A stretch of DNA of 64,000 bases from an uncultured Draconibacterium sp. (GCF_963676815.1 NZ_OY781365.1:5614501-5678500), one strand, 5' to 3'. Shown: positions 1-10,440, numbered from the stretch's first letter. Made by a program: numbers and translations. Notes: generated by a model not told the origin, from the letters alone.

Positions 1-1422
1 TTTCGAAATCAGCACCAACTCATATTCCGGCATAAAATGTGCGTCTTTCGCTGCCACAATCTCATCATCCAACTGCTTGCGCATTTTTTCAAGAACCGCT
101 TTATATTCAGGATTTCCAACAAGATTGTTGCGTTCCCAAATGTCATTTTCAATATCAAAAAGGTATTCCGCCGGACGATCTTCAAATACGCTTTTCTGAA
201 AGTCATTGAGTACGCCTTTTTTCAAATCGCTACGCATTTCGTTTGTGATATCGGCAATTTCCAGATAGCGGATATAACGCATTTGCGGCATAAAAGGCAT
301 AAAGTTTCTGGAATACACAAACCGGCCATCAGTAATGGTACGCACCATATCCGGGCCATTGTCGGCACGATCGGCCGACAGAATCAGGTGATCAGCTTCA
401 GGGCTACGATTTTCTCCCAATAGAACGCGCCCGGTCATGTATTCCGGCACTTTGCCGCCGGCTAAGCTTACCAATGTTGGCGCCAGATCTTTAAAATCAA
501 TCAGCTCGTCGGTAACAACCCCGGCCTCTCCCCATGGAGAAAGGTGTTTGTACATTTCGGGGAACCAAATAACAAAAGGTACACGGTAGCCCAGGTTTAT
601 GCCGTTGGTTTTTCCACGTGGTATTCCTTCGCCATGATCGGCGTAGAAGAAAATAATGGTACTGTCGCGTAAATTATCCTTGTCCAGTTTTTCCAGCAAC
701 TCGCCAATACGTTTATCGGTTAATTTTATGGAGTTATAAACACGGGCAAAATGTTTTCGCATCTCCGGCGTATCGTTATAAAACGGTGGCATTTCAAAAG
801 CATCTTCGGCAATTACCTCTTCTTTCGATAGATTTCCCAAAACATATTGCTCATACCATTCATAAGAATGGCTCATGGTACGCGACTGATGCGAGTCGTT
901 GAAATTAAACACCGCAAAAAACGGCTGTCCGGGTTTTCGATTCCACCAGCCTGCTTTGCCCGAACTTTCGTTCCAGGCTTCCGCAGTAAATTCTTTCATG
1001 TTGGCCACGTTGTAGTCGGTTTTGTAACTATTGGTCACATAATAACCTTGCTGTTGCAGATAGTAGGGAAAGCCTTTAATAAAATCAGGAATCCGGTAAT
1101 TACTTCTGTGGTTTCCTGTGCCCATTTTAAAAGTATGTACACCCGTGATTATTGCACTGCGGCTGGGAGAACATACCGTTCCGGTTGAAAAGGCATTGGT
1201 AAACCTTATACCTCCATCAGCCAGCTTATCTATAACAGGCGTTCGGGCATCTGAATTACCATAACAGCCAATAAACTGTGGCGATGTATCTTCAATGGTA
1301 AGCCAAAGTATATTGGGTTTTTGTTGCCCAACGGCGCTAAATGAAACCACGAAAAAAGCACAAATACAAAACAGGTATTTATGCTTCAGCAAATAATATA
1401 TTTTTGAGATTATTGAATTCAT
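1..1422 (-). CDS. Exported S1 sulfatase, partial (C-terminus outside window)
   Basis: Formylglycine-dependent sulfatase that would hydrolyse sulfate esters (or N-sulfate) from glycan. The frame is open from an ATG at 1422 to base 1, giving 474 residues with no stop. It begins with a signal peptide ending near SFSAVGQQ. The early metal-binding strand reads ILWLTIED, and the modification motif CSPSR starts at Cys84, followed by ITG. The motif FFYADHGE further on is the second conserved metal/active-site region. By eye it resembles the 587-residue sulfatase at 30305-32068 (TED/IED strand, FFY.DHG), so both probably belong to the S1_8-like group related to N-sulphoglucosamine sulfohydrolases. It is the last gene visible in the long operon that starts at 28807, and its start lies 13 bases after the preceding stop. 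The exact substrate cannot be read from the sequence. Confidence 0.9.
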   Translation of the reverse strand, partial: MNSIISKIYYLLKHKYLFCICAFFVVSFSAVGQQKPNILWLTIEDTSPQFIGCYGNSDARTPVIDKLADGGIRFTNAFSTGTVCSPSRSAIITGVHTFKMGTGNHRSNYRIPDFIKGFPYYLQQQGYYVTNSYKTDYNVANMKEFTAEAWNESSGKAGWWNRKPGQPFFAVFNFNDSHQSRTMSHSYEWYEQYVLGNLSKEEVIAEDAFEMPPFYNDTPEMRKHFARVYNSIKLTDKRIGELLEKLDKDNLRDSTIIFFYADHGEGIPRGKTNGINLGYRVPFVIWFPEMYKHLSPWGEAGVVTDELIDFKDLAPTLVSLAGGKVPEYMTGRVLLGENRSPEADHLILSADRADNGPDMVRTITDGRFVYSRNFMPFMPQMRYIRYLEIADITNEMRSDLKKGVLNDFQKSVFEDRPAEYLFDIENDIWERNNLVGNPEYKAVLEKMRKQLDDEIVAAKDAHFMPEYELVLISK

Positions 1423-1435
1423 TTGTTCTGATTTG

Positions 1436-2854
1436 TTATTGAACAGGTTGACTTAATTGATACTTTCGGTCATACAAATCCAATTGTACTCTTTTCCACC
1501 GCGCTCCTTCCAAAAACAGTGGATGAGGCAAGCTTACATCCCAATTACCCAATTCCTGCAAGAGTTCACCTGTAACATCAATGTGATCTAAAGCAACATT
1601 ATTTTGTTCCGAAATATCTGTAGCTAAATTATACAACATAGGAATTCTGTCGGGAATACTTATCAATTTCCAGTCCCCTTTTCGAATTGCTTTGCTTATT
1701 GTAAATCGCCACAACAATTCGTTATGGGGAGCAGTTACTGAGCTACCATTAAGGTATGGGAGTAAGTTCACTCCTGTAAATTTATCTTCAGCACTTCTTT
1801 TGCCACCTGCAAGTTCATAAAAAGTGGGTGCAATATCTAACGAACTTACCATTTCGTTGTACACCATTCCTTCTGTTAACATGCCCGGCCAGTTCATAAC
1901 AAAGGGCACGTGTATTCCTCCTTCCAGCAATATTCCTTTTTGTCCGTTTAACGGAGCATTTAAGGAGGCGTTTTGGTCACACGGACCGCCATTATCGCTC
2001 ATAAAGACCACCAGCGTTTTCTCAGATAACCCTTGTTCTTCAAGAGTTCCCATTATCCGGCCAATATTAATATCCAAACGATGAACCATGGCACAGTACT
2101 TCCTGCGTTTCTCATTCTTTACGTGTTCAAACAACTGAAGATCATCGTTAGTAGCTTGCATGGGTGCATGTGGTGCATTGAATGATGCAAACAAGAAAAA
2201 CGGTTCACTCTTATGCCTTGTTATAAAGTCGATGCATTCATCGCCCTTATCATCGGTAATATAAGTGAGTTTTTGCGGTGTTTTATAATTACACTCAATG
2301 GGGCTCAAATAACCTTTACTATTTGATTCAACATTAAAGTAATCATGACCTCCTCCTGTATAACCCCAAAACTCGTCGAATCCCCTTTTTAAAGGATGAA
2401 ATTGAGGAAGGTCGCCCAAATGCCACTTACCAATTAATCCTGTTACATAGCCCAGCGATTTTAGGCGATCAGCTATGGTTTTCTCCGTTAGAGGCAGGCC
2501 ATTAAACGCACCGTCGAAACCGGGCTGCACATTCGAAAGGTTATTATCGTGCCCAAACTCAACCTGATTTCTTCCGGTAAGTAACCCTGCCCGCGAAGGG
2601 CTGCATACCGCAGATGATACGTAGCCCTGTGAAAAACGAACACCTGAACTAGCCAGGTGATCAATATTTGGGGTTTCTATTTGCGTACTTCCGTTAAAGC
2701 CGACATCGGCAAAGCCAAGATCGTCGGCAACAATTAATATAAAATTAGGCTTCCCAGTTTGCTGCTCAGCACCATTTAATTTTTCTTCACCTGCAGCAGT
2801 TATTGATAAAAAGCAGAATAGAAAAATGCTAATTATTGCCAACGTTCTAATCAT
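1436..2854 (-). CDS. Exported S1 (arylsulfatase A-type) sulfatase
   Basis: A 472-residue sulfatase that would remove sulfate esters from imported oligosaccharides in the periplasm. Residues 1-21 form a type I signal peptide (hydrophobic core ISIFLFCFLSITAA). The first metal-binding strand ILIVADD places the paired Asp at 44-45. The formylglycine motif CSPSRAGLLTGR starts at Cys84, and GKWHLG and FMSDNGG are the other expected active-site blocks. Length is normal for the family. The motif set (CSPSR, GKWHLGD, DNGG) is typical of S1 arylsulfatases seen in algal-polysaccharide loci. It lies 30 bases downstream of the GH2 gene and 13 bases upstream of the next sulfatase, in one transcription unit. 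Activation requires a formylglycine-generating or anaerobic maturase, which is not encoded here. Confidence 0.93.
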   Translation of the reverse strand: MIRTLAIISIFLFCFLSITAAGEEKLNGAEQQTGKPNFILIVADDLGFADVGFNGSTQIETPNIDHLASSGVRFSQGYVSSAVCSPSRAGLLTGRNQVEFGHDNNLSNVQPGFDGAFNGLPLTEKTIADRLKSLGYVTGLIGKWHLGDLPQFHPLKRGFDEFWGYTGGGHDYFNVESNSKGYLSPIECNYKTPQKLTYITDDKGDECIDFITRHKSEPFFLFASFNAPHAPMQATNDDLQLFEHVKNEKRRKYCAMVHRLDINIGRIMGTLEEQGLSEKTLVVFMSDNGGPCDQNASLNAPLNGQKGILLEGGIHVPFVMNWPGMLTEGMVYNEMVSSLDIAPTFYELAGGKRSAEDKFTGVNLLPYLNGSSVTAPHNELLWRFTISKAIRKGDWKLISIPDRIPMLYNLATDISEQNNVALDHIDVTGELLQELGNWDVSLPHPLFLEGARWKRVQLDLYDRKYQLSQPVQ

Positions 2855-2884
2855 AATAACTTCCCCGTTATTTTTTTATGAATT

Positions 2885-5671
2885 CTAATCCTCGTAAATA
2901 TCCAGATCATCAAACTGCTTGTCGGATTTTTCTCCTGCCAAAACTTTTAAGTCGGACATCTGAATGCTATTTGCAGGATTAAAATCACTGCTGTTCATGT
3001 ATTGCAGCAAGCTTGAGCGCAACTGACGGGCAACAGGACGATCATTTAAATTGTTAGATAAATCGATGGCAGAGAAAATGAGTTTCCCTTTTCCAACCTT
3101 CGCCTCAAAAACATTTGCCAAATGATGGTTTGTTACAAAGTTATCGATAACCCTTACGATGGGCGTAACATTTAATGAGTCGATAATCAGCGATTTTGAT
3201 TGGATACATAAATCCCACCAGTTCCACTCCGTGAAAGTACCTGTAGGAAAGTCGCTAAAAGCAGCATGCTTGTCGTCTATTAGCAATCCCATTGTACTTG
3301 GCTGATTCGGGAAATGCACCGGACTCCAGAATACAGGAACAAAACGGCCTGTAATGCCCTTTAAAGTTTTATAATCAGGGTTCAGCAATACAGTTTTGCC
3401 TTCTTTTAATGCTTTTCCGGCTATGCTGTACGAATCGGTAACAACTACATTTTCGTTGGTAATAGGTACATCTTTTGGATAAAACCATACAGGCCAGCTG
3501 TTTTTGTACGAAGTTCCCGTTAAGGCTACTTCAATCGTTAATCTCTTTGCTTTATCGACATTAACATCAAGCTCAATTGTACCCAGATTGCCATTGTTGC
3601 CCAGCTCCAGGTCGATATTATCAAAGTTACCTTCCTTCATAATTTCTCCGGCATCATTGGCTACTGACCATTTGATCGATTGCCCCGTCAATTCTTTGTA
3701 AAAGTTAGCTACTTCCAAAGTTGCGCTAAATGTCTCGCCATTTTCATATACAGCCTTTTCGAAACGGATAAGCGGAACCAGCTCTGAGTTAAACTTCCTG
3801 AATTCTTCGGCACTTATTGCACCTTTCGATTCCCAGAATGCGTTAAGCAAACCAACAAGCGCGGTACCCTGTCCCGGGAAATCCTGCAATTGCAGCAATT
3901 GGAAACCATCGAAAGCCGGTGTTTTTAAGGCTCTTTCAATCTCCTCCTTGTAAAGAATTGCAGCCAATTTCCCGGACGCATAAGTAAATTTATCAGCTAA
4001 ATCCAACAACCCGTTTTTCTCCAGTTCATATCGAACGGCCATAAAATTGAGCGGCTTCAATACGCCTGTATATTTTTCAATTTCCGACATGTCGGGATAA
4101 ACCGAATATTGTCCAATCTCATGCGAAATTAGAGGTACCGGAACATGTTCGCTTGTAGCTGTATAATCCTCATCGAAATTTGGCACTTGCGAATTAAAAA
4201 TCCCTTGTCCACGCACCCAGCCCTTATCAGTTCTTTGCGTAACAAAGAAATCATCTTCCGGTTGGGCCACCAATCCTAACGGGCGTTGAAACGAATACGT
4301 GGTGGTCATGTATAAATGACGATTATCTTTTGCTCGCAAAGCTGCGACAGTAGAATTCAACAGATCAACATCTCCTTCCAGTTCGTTACCCAAAGCCATT
4401 AAAACAAACGATGGATGGTTTCCATATTCTTTAAGAATTTTATCGCCTTCAGCCAGGAGAAAATCGGTTGTCCTCCGATCTTCACCAAAATGTAAACTCC
4501 AGTGTGGTAATTCCACCTGGTAATAAAAACCAGCTTCATCGGCGGCATCAAAAGCCGCTTTTGGAGGACACCACGAATGAAAACGTAAATGGTTCAATCC
4601 GTACGCTTTTGCTTGCCCAATGAGTTTTGCCCACTCCTCTTTTCCCATCGGTGGATGCCCGGTTAAAGGAAAAATGACACATTCCAAATTACCACGAAGA
4701 AAGATTCTCTTACCATTTAAAGTCAATACTTCTCCATCTTTACCAATTTGGCTGTAACCAAAACGTACACTAACGCTTGTGTTTCCAGAAGTCAATTTAA
4801 ACTCGTATAGATTCGGATCAAATTCATCCCACAGTTTAATTCCCTCGGGAGTTGAAAGCGATATTTCATCTTTACCTGATTCTACTTCACCTTTGGCAAC
4901 AACATCGCCGGTAACACTTAAAATCTGATAGTTTACAGCCGCTTCTGAAGGGTTGTCGAAAGTAGCCTTAATAGTACCTTCAGCCACATTGGAATATACC
5001 TGCAGGTTTTCAATTTTATCTGCTTCGGAAGCGGTTAGTTTAATATCGCCAATAATACCATTCCACTTAATTTGTGTGTGGTTGGTATAAGCATGTGCCA
5101 TATCCTGATTTACCGGATCGGGATACCGGTTTCCCTGTACATTAATAAGTGGATAAAAATTGGAATTATCAATACAAATGGTAATCGTATGTTTGCCGGG
5201 AGTAAGTGCTTCACTTAAGTTGTATCGATGTGGTGCCACTAAACTTTCACCTCTTCCGATAAGAGTTCCGTCAATAAATACTTTTGATTCCCAAATGATT
5301 CTTTCCAACTCAAGATCAATTTGTTTTCCTTCCCAATTGGCAGGTATATCAACCTCCTTTTGATACCAGGCAGCTCCAATGTATTGATGCTTACGCGTTA
5401 GCCCCCACATAACACTGTTATCCATCACCGGCACCTGGATATTCTCCTCTCCAATACCGGCATCATCCAAAGTTCCGGGTAGTTGAATTGTTGCACCTTC
5501 CAGATCTTGTTCAGCCCAGCCCTCTTCAATGCCAACATTTAAAGAATCAAGAACCACTCTCCATTCCCCCTCCAGTCTAATTTCTTCCACCGAAGGTTTT
5601 GAGCAACTTATAAAAACTAGGGTCACAAATAATATTAAATATATATATAACAATTTCATATTAAATTCCAT
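2885..5671 (-). CDS. Glycoside hydrolase family 2 lipoprotein
   Basis: Retaining exo-glycosidase of the GH2 type (beta-galactosidase/beta-glucuronidase clan). It has 928 residues from the upstream ATG or 924 from the second ATG at 5659. The lipobox FISC places the lipidated Cys at 23, so it is membrane anchored, probably facing the periplasm. The sugar-binding jelly roll covers about residues 35-215, an Ig-like domain follows to about 310, and the TIM barrel starts near LNGKRIFLRGNLE. The acid/base is the Glu of MALGNELEG (Glu430), preceded by the classic GNHPSF; the likely nucleophile is Glu518 in LISHEIGQ. A C-terminal region of about 300 residues (after 620) is accessory. The family covers beta-galactosidases, glucuronidases, mannosidases and others, so specificity is open; the substrate pocket sequence RFHSWCPP is not one I can assign. 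Confidence 0.88.
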   Translation of the reverse strand: MEFNMKLLYIYLILFVTLVFISCSKPSVEEIRLEGEWRVVLDSLNVGIEEGWAEQDLEGATIQLPGTLDDAGIGEENIQVPVMDNSVMWGLTRKHQYIGAAWYQKEVDIPANWEGKQIDLELERIIWESKVFIDGTLIGRGESLVAPHRYNLSEALTPGKHTITICIDNSNFYPLINVQGNRYPDPVNQDMAHAYTNHTQIKWNGIIGDIKLTASEADKIENLQVYSNVAEGTIKATFDNPSEAAVNYQILSVTGDVVAKGEVESGKDEISLSTPEGIKLWDEFDPNLYEFKLTSGNTSVSVRFGYSQIGKDGEVLTLNGKRIFLRGNLECVIFPLTGHPPMGKEEWAKLIGQAKAYGLNHLRFHSWCPPKAAFDAADEAGFYYQVELPHWSLHFGEDRRTTDFLLAEGDKILKEYGNHPSFVLMALGNELEGDVDLLNSTVAALRAKDNRHLYMTTTYSFQRPLGLVAQPEDDFFVTQRTDKGWVRGQGIFNSQVPNFDEDYTATSEHVPVPLISHEIGQYSVYPDMSEIEKYTGVLKPLNFMAVRYELEKNGLLDLADKFTYASGKLAAILYKEEIERALKTPAFDGFQLLQLQDFPGQGTALVGLLNAFWESKGAISAEEFRKFNSELVPLIRFEKAVYENGETFSATLEVANFYKELTGQSIKWSVANDAGEIMKEGNFDNIDLELGNNGNLGTIELDVNVDKAKRLTIEVALTGTSYKNSWPVWFYPKDVPITNENVVVTDSYSIAGKALKEGKTVLLNPDYKTLKGITGRFVPVFWSPVHFPNQPSTMGLLIDDKHAAFSDFPTGTFTEWNWWDLCIQSKSLIIDSLNVTPIVRVIDNFVTNHHLANVFEAKVGKGKLIFSAIDLSNNLNDRPVARQLRSSLLQYMNSSDFNPANSIQMSDLKVLAGEKSDKQFDDLDIYED

Positions 5672-5679
5672 TTAAATAA

Positions 5680-8600
5680 TTACGCAACTTCAGCGGTAAC
5701 TTGTTCTAACAAATCTTTTGAGCCTACATGCATAGAATTCAATTGCAATACTTCTTTCAAATTGTCTATTGCATCACCATACGATCCCAAACCAACATGC
5801 GCCAATGCAATTAGGTATTTCGCATCGATGGTATTTCGTTTCTGAATATCATCTTCAAATACCAGCAAAAGCGGTAATGATGTAGCAAAATAGTCGATCT
5901 GAGCTTTTTCGTTCAACTTGCTTTCTCCAAATTTCTTAATATCAGCCAATAAAATTTGAGCCTCAACCTTCTCACCCAATTCGTTTAGCGACAACGCTTT
6001 ATAATATGACAATTCAGAGTAGGCACTTACGGCCATATCAATAAAATCGCCTTCTTCATCTTTACTTGCCAGAAAGTGTGCTTTGGCTTTTTCTATTTTT
6101 CCGAGCGCTTTTAGTGCCATTCCCTTCCAATAATTAATGTGTGCAACAGCCTGTAGCGGATGGTATTTTTCACCCAGATTATCCGGTGTATTCACGGATT
6201 TGCTAAAGTATTCAAATGCAGTTTCAGCATCTCCGTTTTGCAAGGCTAATTGCCCCAGTTTCAAACAAGCATAAGTAAACTGACGTAATACCTGGCCTTC
6301 ACCACCTTCCCAAGGATGGAAATCACGGTTTTCGAGCAGGTCTAAAGCCTTATTATACTTACCGTTAAAATTGTACAGGGCCGCGAGTTCTACCGAGAAA
6401 TCATCACGAGTAATTATCTGATCTTTAATCTCTAACAAATCTTGTAAACGTTCTTTCGGATTATCATTCAATTTTTTTCTTAACTGATCAAATTCATAGC
6501 GAATACGCATATCGTTTGGAGCCAGTTCAACCGCTTTTATGAATGCTTGTCTGGCTTTTTCGCCGTCTTCAAAAGTATTCCAGTAGGCAATTCCCAGATT
6601 GCGGTATAAAGTGCCGTAATTGCTGTTTGCATCGGCAGCTTGTTGCCAAACGTTAATGGCATCTTTGTGCCGTTTCAGGTTGAAATAATAATTACCCAGT
6701 CCGAAAGCAGCCACTGTATTTTCTTTATCGATCTGTAAAGCCCATTCCAACACTAACTGTTCGTAAACGCGCGATGGAAATACATAGTCGCAGGATGCTG
6801 ATTTTGTTTTGTTCAGATTTTCGCCGGCAACAGCACTATTTCCATTTAATTCATATAACCAGGCCAAAACGAACTCCGTCATCACTGCTTTTGACATTGG
6901 ATTTGGCACAGCACATTCCGGAATTTCATTTTTTTGATGCAGTTCGATTACAGCAATGGCTTCGGCGTAAAAACCGGCTTCGGCATAATCAAAGGCAATG
7001 TCTATTATGGTTTGTGCATCGTTTCTTGACGACGCGATAAAATCAGTGTAATCTCCGGATAATGTTGCCAATTCGAATTTCGCCCATTGATCAAGCGCAT
7101 CGGTTTTGAATAATTCGGCTAATACAGCTTTTGCAGCTACTTTATCACCCAGATTTTTCAGAATCACAGCTTTTAAAATGTAAGCTTTGTTATTCTGACG
7201 GTTTGTATCCAACGATGCCTCCAAATGTTCCAAAGCTGTTTCATAATCAGCCTTCAAACAATCAAGCGTTGCCAGCTGATAATAAGCCGATGCACGCCAC
7301 TCGAAATTCCAGGTAGATTTATAGAAAAGTCCGTAAGCCTCTTCCTTTCTACCCTGTAAAGAACAAGCTAAACCACAGAAATAATGCGCCTCGCCCGATG
7401 CCGGGTTTGGATGATAAGTGGTCATGATGTCAATGGCAGTTCTGAAGTTGTTTTCAGCTTTGGCAAACTTTCCGTTTTTAAGTTCAACGCGGCCCAAAGC
7501 AATATATGATTTGTAGCTCTTCGGATCTTTTTTAATCGCTTCTTTCCAGTACGGTTCCGGGTAACGGGTCGGGTGACGATACAACTCCAGGTGCTCGCCA
7601 ATCAATTCCAGTTCGTTGGCACTTTCAATTTCCTCCGGTTGTTTTGGCTCAAATGCCAGCTTGCGGTTGCGTTCTTTCGGAACTTCGCGATGATGGTAAG
7701 CAATCAATTCTTTTCCTTGCTCATCAATAACAATCAACGAAATTGAATTCTCCTGTCCGGCTTCAAAGTGAATGGTATTGTCTTTCCATGGGTTTTCTGG
7801 AGAAACGGCTTTATTTTCAAAGACCTGCTTTTCGTTTCCGATTACCAGGATAAACTTCAGATTCTCGAATTTACGACTTGCTGCCACACCTAAATCCAGT
7901 TTATTTCCCTGCTGAATCTCAAAACGGATTGCCAGATCTTTGTTGGCATTTTGTACCGGACCCAGTTTTTTATAACTCCACCAGAATTGCGAAAAAGTTT
8001 TTGTCTCGTATGGAAGCAGGTAGGTAAAATCGGGCTGATTATCGGTATAAACACCTGCCATCAACTCGAAATATGGTCCGCCTTCATCAGTCAGTTCGCG
8101 ATCCCAGGCACGGCCGAAATCTTCGCTACCCCAGGTCCATTGTTTTTTACCCGGCGCAATATGACGATTCGCCACGTGAATAAAACCACCTTCTTCTTTA
8201 AAATCGTAACCTCCAAAGAAATCGTATTTCGTATCACAAACCATGTAGCTTGTTGGCACAGGAATATTGTTATAATTACGCAAGTCATTTCTGCCCGGTC
8301 TTTCGTGGTAAGGAATGCCGTAATAATCGTTTTCGGCAAACGGGAAACTACTTTGCGCACGCACAGCATGATCGGCCACATAATGTACATCGGGAGGGAA
8401 AAAGCTTTGGTAATCACCATGTACTTCTACAGCCACGTTTGCCCACCACAAAAAGTTTTGAGTTAAAGGCGTGCGGTTAAATAAACGCCCCCGTAATTCA
8501 ATCAGGGCGCTGTTCGGACGAATTCGAATTCCATGCATTCCTTTCAGACGGTACATTGGGTCGTATTCCGACATCCAGATTGTCCGTGCGCCATCGGCTT

Positions 8601-9015
8601 CCTCTTCAATGTAAACATCAGTTGGCAAATACGTTCCCGGACGGTGGTGCTGTGGCCAGTTAAACTCCACACCTCCACTTATCCACGGACCAGCCAAACC
8701 AACCAGTGCCGGTTTAATCACTTTTTGCTGGTAGAAAAAGTTATAATCGTTATTTGTTTTATCTTGCGCTTCGAATATTCGTCCGCCGATTTCAGGTAAC
8801 ATCACCAGTTTTACAAACTCGTTTTCAAGTGTTGCTGCCTGGTAATTCCGATCTACTTTATGATCGTACACCTTATCGATAAAAGGCACCGGATATACTT
8901 TACCCGATGATCCCTGGTAAACTCGTTTTTCAAAGAATACGGGATTAATTTCTGATTTTCCCAATTCGTAGGTTGGGATCATCAGGTTTTGTTTATAAGC
9001 TTTTACTTGCTTCAT
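5680..9015 (-). CDS. DUF5107 domain protein with long TPR array, cytosolic
   Basis: A 1111-residue protein with no signal peptide or membrane segment, so cytosolic. Residues about 20-330 match what I know as the DUF5107 domain, a region with a galactose-mutarotase-like beta fold; recognisable stretches include PEIGGRIFEAQDKTN and SGGVEFNWPQHHRP. Residues about 370-450 look like a further beta domain. From about 490 to the end the protein is helical TPR-type repeats (for example EAHYFCGLACSLQGRKEEAY and YNFNGKYNKALDLLENR). The family is known from sugar-utilisation loci but I do not know a proven reaction for it. It sits between the sugar permease and the GH2 gene, which suggests it handles an imported sugar or oligosaccharide inside the cell, as an enzyme or epimerase-like catalyst or a sensor scaffold. 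Confidence 0.8.
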   Translation of the reverse strand: MKQVKAYKQNLMIPTYELGKSEINPVFFEKRVYQGSSGKVYPVPFIDKVYDHKVDRNYQAATLENEFVKLVMLPEIGGRIFEAQDKTNNDYNFFYQQKVIKPALVGLAGPWISGGVEFNWPQHHRPGTYLPTDVYIEEEADGARTIWMSEYDPMYRLKGMHGIRIRPNSALIELRGRLFNRTPLTQNFLWWANVAVEVHGDYQSFFPPDVHYVADHAVRAQSSFPFAENDYYGIPYHERPGRNDLRNYNNIPVPTSYMVCDTKYDFFGGYDFKEEGGFIHVANRHIAPGKKQWTWGSEDFGRAWDRELTDEGGPYFELMAGVYTDNQPDFTYLLPYETKTFSQFWWSYKKLGPVQNANKDLAIRFEIQQGNKLDLGVAASRKFENLKFILVIGNEKQVFENKAVSPENPWKDNTIHFEAGQENSISLIVIDEQGKELIAYHHREVPKERNRKLAFEPKQPEEIESANELELIGEHLELYRHPTRYPEPYWKEAIKKDPKSYKSYIALGRVELKNGKFAKAENNFRTAIDIMTTYHPNPASGEAHYFCGLACSLQGRKEEAYGLFYKSTWNFEWRASAYYQLATLDCLKADYETALEHLEASLDTNRQNNKAYILKAVILKNLGDKVAAKAVLAELFKTDALDQWAKFELATLSGDYTDFIASSRNDAQTIIDIAFDYAEAGFYAEAIAVIELHQKNEIPECAVPNPMSKAVMTEFVLAWLYELNGNSAVAGENLNKTKSASCDYVFPSRVYEQLVLEWALQIDKENTVAAFGLGNYYFNLKRHKDAINVWQQAADANSNYGTLYRNLGIAYWNTFEDGEKARQAFIKAVELAPNDMRIRYEFDQLRKKLNDNPKERLQDLLEIKDQIITRDDFSVELAALYNFNGKYNKALDLLENRDFHPWEGGEGQVLRQFTYACLKLGQLALQNGDAETAFEYFSKSVNTPDNLGEKYHPLQAVAHINYWKGMALKALGKIEKAKAHFLASKDEEGDFIDMAVSAYSELSYYKALSLNELGEKVEAQILLADIKKFGESKLNEKAQIDYFATSLPLLLVFEDDIQKRNTIDAKYLIALAHVGLGSYGDAIDNLKEVLQLNSMHVGSKDLLEQVTAEVA

Positions 9016-9054
9016 GTTCTATTCCTTTCTCAATTAATGAAATCTCAATCTTCG

Positions 9055-10440
9055 TTAGTTTAATATCTCCTCTTCAATTTCTTCCAGTGATTTACCTTTT
9101 GTTTCCGGTAATCGTTTGTATATGAAAAGCAGTCCTGCAGCACAGATAATTCCGTATAACCAGAAAGTACCTGAGGCACCAAATGCAGAATTTAGTAGTG
9201 GAAATGTATAGGTTAACAGGAAACTTGCAATCCACAACGATGCTGTTGCGAACGACATGGCAGCACCACGAATACGGTTCGGAAAAATTTCGGAAAGTAC
9301 CACCCAGGTAACCGGTGCCAACGACATGGCATAACATGCAATTCCTAAAACGACTAAAAGCAGTAAAGGCCATCCGGTAACTTGAAAACAGTACCCGGCA
9401 CCCATTAAAGCGTAAATTCCTGCCAGCCCGGCAGAACCAAGAATCATCAAGGCCCGACGTCCCAATTTGTCAACCGTATAAATAGCAACGAACGTAAAAA
9501 CAAGATTTACACTTCCGGTAACCACAATATTGAAAAGCGTATCAGAAACGCCGTAACCTGCAGCTGCAAAAACCTCCTGTGCATAATTAAAGATAACGTT
9601 AATACCACACCACTGCTGGAAAGCGGCAACAACAATACCTATCAATAATATTTTACGCATACCCGGCGAATTCAGGAATTTAAAATTTACCCGTCCTTCA
9701 TCGTGTACCAGGTTTTCGTGGATACTTTTATATTCCTTTTTGGCATATTCTTCGCCACCAATCTTTCCAAGGATTCTCAACACTTTATTCTCGTTGCCAT
9801 TTTTTGCCAACCATCTTGGACTTTCTGGCACAATAAACATGAGCAGGAAAAAAGCTCCTGCCGGTAAAGTTTCGGCCCAGAACATCCAGCGCCAGGCCAT
9901 TTGTCCGTTCCACGACGCCAGAATATCGGCCGCGGTTGCACCTTCCGGAACAGGTTGAGCTATTTGCCAGTTGGCAATCTGTGCACCTAAAATTCCGATT
10001 ACAATGGTGAGCTGGTTCAGTGAAACAAACTTTCCGCGCATTGCTGCCGGCGATATTTCGGCAATGTACATGGGCGATAAATTAGAAGCCAGCCCGATGC
10101 CGATTCCACCCAAAATGCGGTAAATAATAAATGGAGTAAAGTTGTTTGATGCCCCAGTACCAATTGCGGAAAGTGTAAATAGAAAAGCTGAAAATATCAG
10201 AAGTTTTTTCCGTCCTAACCGGTCGCTAAAAGCACCTGAAGTTAGTGCTCCAAGCAAACACCCCAACAGAGCGCTACTCATAGCCCAGCCTTGCAGGAAC
10301 GGGCTTTGACTGATATGAAAGAACTGCTCGTAAAACGGTTTGGCCCCTCCAATTACGACCCAATCATATCCAAAAAGAAGACCTCCCATGGCTGACACCA
10401 TTGAGATCATGAATATGTACCTTGTGTTTAATTTATTCAT
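9055..10440 (-). CDS. MFS sugar porter (XylE/glucose-type sugar:H+ symporter)
   Basis: Inner-membrane monosaccharide importer of the major facilitator superfamily, sugar-porter family, 461 residues with about 12 transmembrane helices. All signature motifs are visible: GGLLFGYDWVVIGG in TM1, DRLGRKKLL in the TM2-3 loop, PESPRWLAK after TM6, VDKLGRRALMI in the TM8-9 loop, LSEIFPNRIRG in TM10, and PETKGKSLEEIEEE at the C-terminus. The family carries xylose, glucose, galactose, arabinose or fucose-like sugars with protons; the present sequence does not settle which. It lies between a sulfatase gene and the cytosolic DUF5107 protein, so it probably imports a monosaccharide released in the periplasm by the enzymes of this operon. 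Confidence 0.92.
   Translation of the reverse strand: MNKLNTRYIFMISMVSAMGGLLFGYDWVVIGGAKPFYEQFFHISQSPFLQGWAMSSALLGCLLGALTSGAFSDRLGRKKLLIFSAFLFTLSAIGTGASNNFTPFIIYRILGGIGIGLASNLSPMYIAEISPAAMRGKFVSLNQLTIVIGILGAQIANWQIAQPVPEGATAADILASWNGQMAWRWMFWAETLPAGAFFLLMFIVPESPRWLAKNGNENKVLRILGKIGGEEYAKKEYKSIHENLVHDEGRVNFKFLNSPGMRKILLIGIVVAAFQQWCGINVIFNYAQEVFAAAGYGVSDTLFNIVVTGSVNLVFTFVAIYTVDKLGRRALMILGSAGLAGIYALMGAGYCFQVTGWPLLLLVVLGIACYAMSLAPVTWVVLSEIFPNRIRGAAMSFATASLWIASFLLTYTFPLLNSAFGASGTFWLYGIICAAGLLFIYKRLPETKGKSLEEIEEEILN

Noticed and set aside
7951..8466. 171-codon plus-strand open frame opposite the DUF5107-TPR gene
   Set aside because: It is fully antisense to a well-supported gene, has no recognisable domain and its composition is that of a shadow frame.
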